Shown here: positions 59,680 to 64,000 of the stretch, piece after piece | How positions within the stretch are numbered: the first letter of the stretch is position 1 | Layout: each line of letters opens with the position of its first letter | From: Daucus carota subsp. sativus | Lineage: Eukaryota > Streptophyta > Magnoliopsida > Apiales > Apiaceae | NCBI RefSeq assembly: GCF_001625215.2 | Contig: NC_030387.2 | Location: 30,341,606 to 30,405,605 of the forward strand | Length of the DNA: 64,000 bases | Reading direction: 5' to 3' | Translations under genes and position numbers: made by a program | The notes under the pieces: generated by a model | What the model saw: the letters and a program-made list of their open reading frames with translations, nothing else | Database searches by the model: none | What the model was told of the DNA's origin: nothing

Positions 59680-60599
59680 TTTGTTAAAACTAAATGACAG
59701 TAATGGGATTTAGTGGAAGTAATGCGTACCTGAAGTAATGTGGCATACCCAGTGAAGTCTTTGACTCCTCTGCTCGCATCACACATCTTCCTATATGTGT
59801 AGGAAAGAACAGCACTACCCCAACTATAACCACCCAGGCTCTCCAGGTCATCTAGTAACCGAAGAAGGCTTAGCGGCACAGAGTTCCCGCTGGCATGTGG
59901 AAACAACGATCCGATCACACAAAGTAGGTGTGCCCTAATGTGAAAGATAGACTGCGCACCAAAATCACCAGCCAACTCGTCCAACCGGTGACATCTGCCA
60001 AAGTGTGTAATCAACCACCGGATCTTCAAATTGTCCTTCCTCAAATCATCGGTGTCAGGAGCCAGTCCAAGTAAATCCCGTACCAAAGCCACCCTCTGAG
60101 CTGGAGTGGAGGTGTACCCGTGCAGGATAAGTGGTCGGCCAGTGGTCCGTAAGCCGAGAATGTGATGAACATCCTCCAGTGTGATGGTGGCCTCGCCAAA
60201 TGAAAAGTGGAAAGTGTGCGTCTCTGGACGCCACCTCTCAATGAAGGCTGTGATCACCCCCTGTCATGCCTGACCTTCCCCGGCCTGAAAATCCATCCAA
60301 AACCCGCGGCCGTGATGGCAGTCACTATCGAGACATGCGGCCGGTGATTTTTAACTGTGTTCCAATAATCACCGAAGTTGCCCGTCACTATCAAATCCTC
60401 CGGTGGCTGGCACAATTAAAATGCAAAATGTGTCAGTAGTTTATCATAAAGCAGACGTTTTATTCTAATAAATAGCAATAAGTCATGTCATTACCTCTCT
60501 CCTGTTCCACACCGCCTCAGACCTGTGATCCTTCTGCAATGTCAACAAGCTGCCATCGATTGGGCCGGGATGGTAAACTACGGGATCCATCTGCGCCAA

Positions 60600-61777
60600 C
60601 AAATAAATTTCAATTTTAATTCGAATTTAAAAATTCAATTTAAAAATTCCTAACAAGTACCCTTAATTTCAAACATAAATCTCAAATTTCAAATTATTAA
60701 AGTATTTCAAATTTCTAAATTTCATATCAAAATCGGAACTAATTATTAAAGTATTTCAAATTTCTCAAATTTCAAATTATTAAAGTATTTCAAATCGGAA
60801 ATTAAGGGTAATTTGAGATTTTATAAATCTCAAATTTCAAATTATTAAAATATTAAAATACATATTCTAATATGTTAAAACTGAATTAGTTCGATATATT
60901 TTTATTTTTTGAAATTTTAATTCAAATAGTATATTTATATATGTTAATACTTTCTTATGAATATTATATTAATATTTTAATTCCGAATATATTATATTCG
61001 TATATTATAGCATATTAATATTTATATTTTAATTCAGATATTAATATTTTAATTTAAAATCTAAATTCATATATTAATATTTTAGTTACAATATTAATAT
61101 TTCGAATATTATGTTTTTCATTTGATATTTTAATTTCGAATTTTAATATTTTAATATTAATATTTTAATTTGAATATTATGTTTTTTGAATATTATAATA
61201 TTAATATTTTAATATTATAATATTAATATTTTAATATTATGTTTTTCGAATTTTATGTTTTTCGAATTAAAATATGAATATTTTAGTTACAATATTAATA
61301 TTTCGAATATTATGTTTTTCATTTGATATTTTAATTTCGAATTTTAATATTTTAATATTAATATTTTAATTTGAATATTATGTTTTTCGAATATTATAAT
61401 ATTAATATTTTAATATTATAATATTAATATTTTAATATTATGTTTTTCGAATTTTATGTTTTCCGAATTAAAATATGAATATTATGTTTTCGAATATTAT
61501 AATATTAATATTTTAATTTGAATTTTAATATTAATTCGAATTATGTTAAATTACCCTAAAAATTAGTTAAAATCTCAAAATTACCCTAAAAATTCCAAAA
61601 AATGCCTAAAAATTACCATAAAAATTACCCTAAAAATTCCTTAAAATCTCATAATTATTAAGCTATTTCAAATTTCAAAAATTCATATCACATCTCATAT
61701 CAAATTCATATCACATCTCAATCATGCAAAATCTACCATATCATACAACAAATTAATTAAAATGAGAGCATTATATA
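60600..61777. repeat. AT-rich region with a 201-bp tandem duplication
   Basis: A unit starting TTTAGTTACAATATTAATAT at 61081 recurs at 61282 and runs to about 61480 with few changes. Units are built of AATATTAATATTTTAAT words. Shorter repeats (ATTATTAAAGTATTTCAAA at 60700-60790; AAAATTACCCTAAAAATTCC at 61560-61640) flank it. No gene was seen. Confidence 0.75.
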
Positions 61778-63347
61778 TGTTAGGTCCAGATATGATTGTA
61801 GAAGGGGGGGGGTTGAATACAATCAGTACCAAATCGTCGCGGAAGTGAATCTGATTGAATATGATTTGTTAATCAGATTATAATTAATTAATATAACAAT
61901 GTTTGAAGTCGTTATATAATTAATATGGTTCAGTTTTAATGTCCACTAAAGTTCGTAGAATAAATTCGACAGGGTATATTCTAGATTTAGTGATTAAAAC
62001 AACCGGGTTATCAAAGCACAGAAAACTGTGGATATAACGAACAAGCAAGTTACTAACAACTTGAAAGCTTTACAAATGCTTTGAATACAAAGTGAATGAA
62101 CACTTTCAAATGAAGAAACCAAGCCATATTTATAGGCAAGGCTTTGTACATGCAAGACAATCACTAGACAAGACAATTACAAGCTAGCAAAGACAATTAC
62201 AAGAAGGGTAAGACAATCTAGGCTTGGGCAAGACAATAAGGGGCAAGGGAAGACAATCTCAGATTGTCTACCAAGCTTCAACCAAGTCAGTAAGACAATC
62301 AAAAGGGAAGGGAAGACAATTCCTTTGTCAGAAAGACAAACACTACAAACGGCAAGACAATGGAGGATTGTCTTGCACACCTTAAGCATTCGGCAAGACA
62401 AGACAAACAGATTGTCTTGCTGGAAGTGTGTCTCTCGGCAAGACAAGACAAACAGATTGTCTTGCAGACTTACACATGCCTTCGGCAAGACAATCTTCAA
62501 GGATTGTCTTGCACACCATTGAAATGAATCGGCAAGACAATTAGAGATTGTCTTGCTGATTCAATCAAGGCTAATGCAGACAATGAAGAATTGTCTTGGA
62601 AGCATGATGAATCCACTCGGCAAGACAATCCAGAATTGTCTTGCTGAGGTGATTTTTGTGATTAAATAAAGAAATAAAATGGTATATTAAAATAGAAAAT
62701 TATTCACTTAATTAATTTAATCATATAAATTCATAAATTAAATTAATTCGAGAGTGAATTAATTTAATAAATAAATTACATAATTAATATAATTATTTGA
62801 GAAGTGAAATAATAGTCTATTAAAATATTTAATCACACAATCTTCAGTAGAACAACTTCCGGTCTTCTTTAAACTTGAATAATTTCTTCTTGATTTGTCG
62901 AACGAGCGAACTACCACTTCTGCTTGACTTCAAATATTTAATTTGGATAACTGATACATAGATGTACTGTCTGGTTCATCTGTATCTAGTTAAATCAAAT
63001 ATTCTTCGTCAAATAAACAATAAGAATTTGGTTAGTTCGTCGAGTCTTCGTCTTGTACGTACATCTTCATTAAATGGAATCTTCTGATGAAATAAAGTAT
63101 AGAAACTTTATGTCTTCTGAATTCCTGGACGTGCCACAAAAGATTATTTGTGCACTGAGGCTTGAACATATTAATGAACTTCTTTCAGTGGCGTGCAGCA
63201 GCATCCTGGAACTTATCTGACATATGATTTCCATAAATCATTTGACGTTCTTCGTACTGATTCCGATGACTTGCTATTTACTGAGCTTTCTTATCTGAGT
63301 TGAGTTGTACCTCTTTAAATACAAATAGGCTGAACATATGCCTTTCA
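61778..63347 (-). repeat. LTR (1,570 bp) of a second LTR retrotransposon, minus strand
   Basis: On the plus strand it begins TGTTAGGTCCAGATATG and ends GCCTTTCA, so it has TG...CA ends. Directly after it, ATCTCCCCCTATT is the complement of a polypurine tract (AATAGGGGGAGAT). This makes it the 3' LTR of an element that reads leftward and continues beyond the right edge. The 5' LTR and target duplication cannot be checked. It contains the hairpin array at 62350-62645. Confidence 0.8.
62350..62645. repeat. Array of seven short hairpins (GGCAAGACAA...TTGTCTTGC)
   Basis: Inverted pairs GCAAGACAA and TTGTCTTGC with short variable loops occur at 62351-62376, 62392-62420, 62437-62465, 62484-62512, 62531-62556, 62575-62600 (imperfect) and 62619-62645. 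Single half sites (AAGACAAT) extend the array leftward to about 62150. Confidence 0.9.
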
Positions 63348-63360
63348 ATCTCCCCCTATT
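63348..63360 (-). other. Polypurine tract of the right-edge retroelement
   Basis: On the minus strand AATAGGGGGAGAT directly precedes the LTR start TGAAAGG. Confidence 0.75.
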
Positions 63361-63545
63361 TGTTTGTTAACATAACATGCAAATTTCCTAGAGGATAACT
63401 CAACTAACAGATAAGACAAAGATTTAAACAATAGAATGTAAATAGCAAAAGTTTATGGCTTGCATTAAACATTAAACCATGATCACAAATAGATTACAAA
63501 AGGATGTTCCTTGAACATATCTAACAAATATCCTAATCAATCTAT

Positions 63546-64000
63546 TCACTCAGAATGAGTGACTTCTCCTTCTTCAGCATCAGAATAGTGAATAATTGGA
63601 GTAGAAGGCTCATTCTGAGTAGGCTCTTCAGCTGCAGTGGATTCTCCACGCTTCTTTCTTTCACGAGCCAGAGCTAGCTGGTGAAGAACTTCCAGATCCA
63701 CAGGGTCTTCACGGAAGTCAGATGGCTGAGATTTTGTTACACCCTTCATCCTCCGAAAGTATTGAGAAATGTTTCTTCGAGTGCAGTAGGATGAGATTAC
63801 ATCATCAGCATCAGACTTGGCTTTAGATGCGAAGCCCTTGGTCCTTAGTAAGGTGGATGCTAGAGCCAGACGTTTGGCAGGGTACTTTGGCAAAGCCTCT
63901 TCATTTAAATAGACAGTGCAGAGGATTTCCAAGTGAACAAACTTGACACAGTAAGGGTTCTTAACAACCTGAGGACTGTTGAAAACAGCACAATCCAACA
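63546..64000 (-). CDS. C-terminal part of a retroelement ORF (unknown function)
   Basis: The frame enters from the right edge and ends at 63546, 200 bp before the polypurine tract. So it is the last ORF of the minus-strand retroelement. Visible parts are YPAKRLALASTLLRTKGFAS, ISQYFRRMKGVTKS and an acidic tail ending EEGEVTHSE. I recognise no enzyme motif. By position it corresponds to the extra 3' ORF of SIRE-like elements. Confidence 0.55.
   Translation of the reverse strand, partial: LDCAVFNSPQVVKNPYCVKFVHLEILCTVYLNEEALPKYPAKRLALASTLLRTKGFASKAKSDADDVISSYCTRRNISQYFRRMKGVTKSQPSDFREDPVDLEVLHQLALARERKKRGESTAAEEPTQNEPSTPIIHYSDAEEGEVTHSE

Larger units (their letters stand above)
41309..60590 (-). 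pseudogene. Plant mobile domain (PMD, MAIN-like) gene, split by a CACTA transposon and degenerate
   Basis: Exons run 60590-60495 (MDPVVYHPGPIDGSLLTLQK), 60406-59730, 59065-58986, 58898-58694 joined across the insertion to 42499-42185, and 42069-41309. PMD hallmarks are FIERWRPETHTFHF, GEATITLEDVHHILGL, WLITHFG, RAHLLCVIGSLFP, SLGGYSWGSAVL and RYELDNM. Removing the CACTA element plus one ATA restores the frame (WCY|TDRVTRQFG). Lesions are a shift in the G run near 60262, TAG codons near 58808 and 42358, and a shift near 42010. The C-terminal part is Pro/Ser rich and ends in a basic tail (GHKKK). PMD proteins such as MAIN and MAIL1 act in silencing and meristem upkeep, but many copies belong to transposons. 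Confidence 0.85.

Noticed and set aside
62150..62660. Possible CRISPR-like array
   Set aside because: The repeats are palindromic halves with irregular spacing inside an LTR of a plant genome. No cas genes or regular spacers.

Overview
The window is plant nuclear DNA. It has AT-rich intergenic sequence, GT-AG introns, plant-specific families (a PSPG-box glucosyltransferase, CBP60, a DPD1-type exonuclease, a plant mobile domain gene) and several classes of plant transposon nested in one another. A eudicot is most likely. The retroelement protein style suggests an asterid such as an Apiaceae species, but that is a guess. No database search was possible. Gene names rest on motif recognition and on exon chains built by eye, in which every codon phase closes.

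Layout. 1-3.3 kb: a minus-strand plant gene of unknown function, cut by the left edge. 4.6-23.6 kb: a tandem cluster of zeatin O-glucosyltransferase-like (ZOG) copies on the minus strand, with two decayed copies and one intact intronless gene (22083-23471). This cluster is split by a 5'-truncated LINE, Stowaway-like MITEs and a 5.6-kb LTR element (12582-18156). That element has two LTRs that look identical and no gag or pol. 25.5-39.4 kb: a gene island with an INO80C/IES6-like subunit, a tRNA-Thr(AGU), a DPD1-like organelle exonuclease and a seven-exon CBP60 calmodulin-binding protein, all three protein genes on the minus strand.

40-60.6 kb is a three-level nest. A degenerate plant mobile domain (PMD) gene was split by a CACTA transposon (42500-58693, target duplication ATA). 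The CACTA element was in turn hit by a nearly intact Copia element of probable SIRE type (42947-54995, target duplication TTATA). The CACTA right arm carries exon and intron fragments of at least two host genes, an NAD-dependent glycerol-3-phosphate dehydrogenase and an RRP12-like ribosome biogenesis factor, so it is a Pack-CACTA. 60.6-64 kb: AT-rich repeats, then one 1.57-kb LTR and part of the interior of a second retroelement on the minus strand. Its LTR contains an array of seven short hairpins.

The most unusual signals are these. An 8-base motif sits in one orientation in the Copia LTR and in the opposite orientation throughout its body, always in the same codon phase. The 62.3-62.7 kb LTR holds a hairpin array. 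Host gene fragments were captured in the CACTA element. The 5.6-kb LTR element has exon-like modules each followed by a GATAAGTT signal. The gag-pol boundary has two in-frame stops and nothing else broken.
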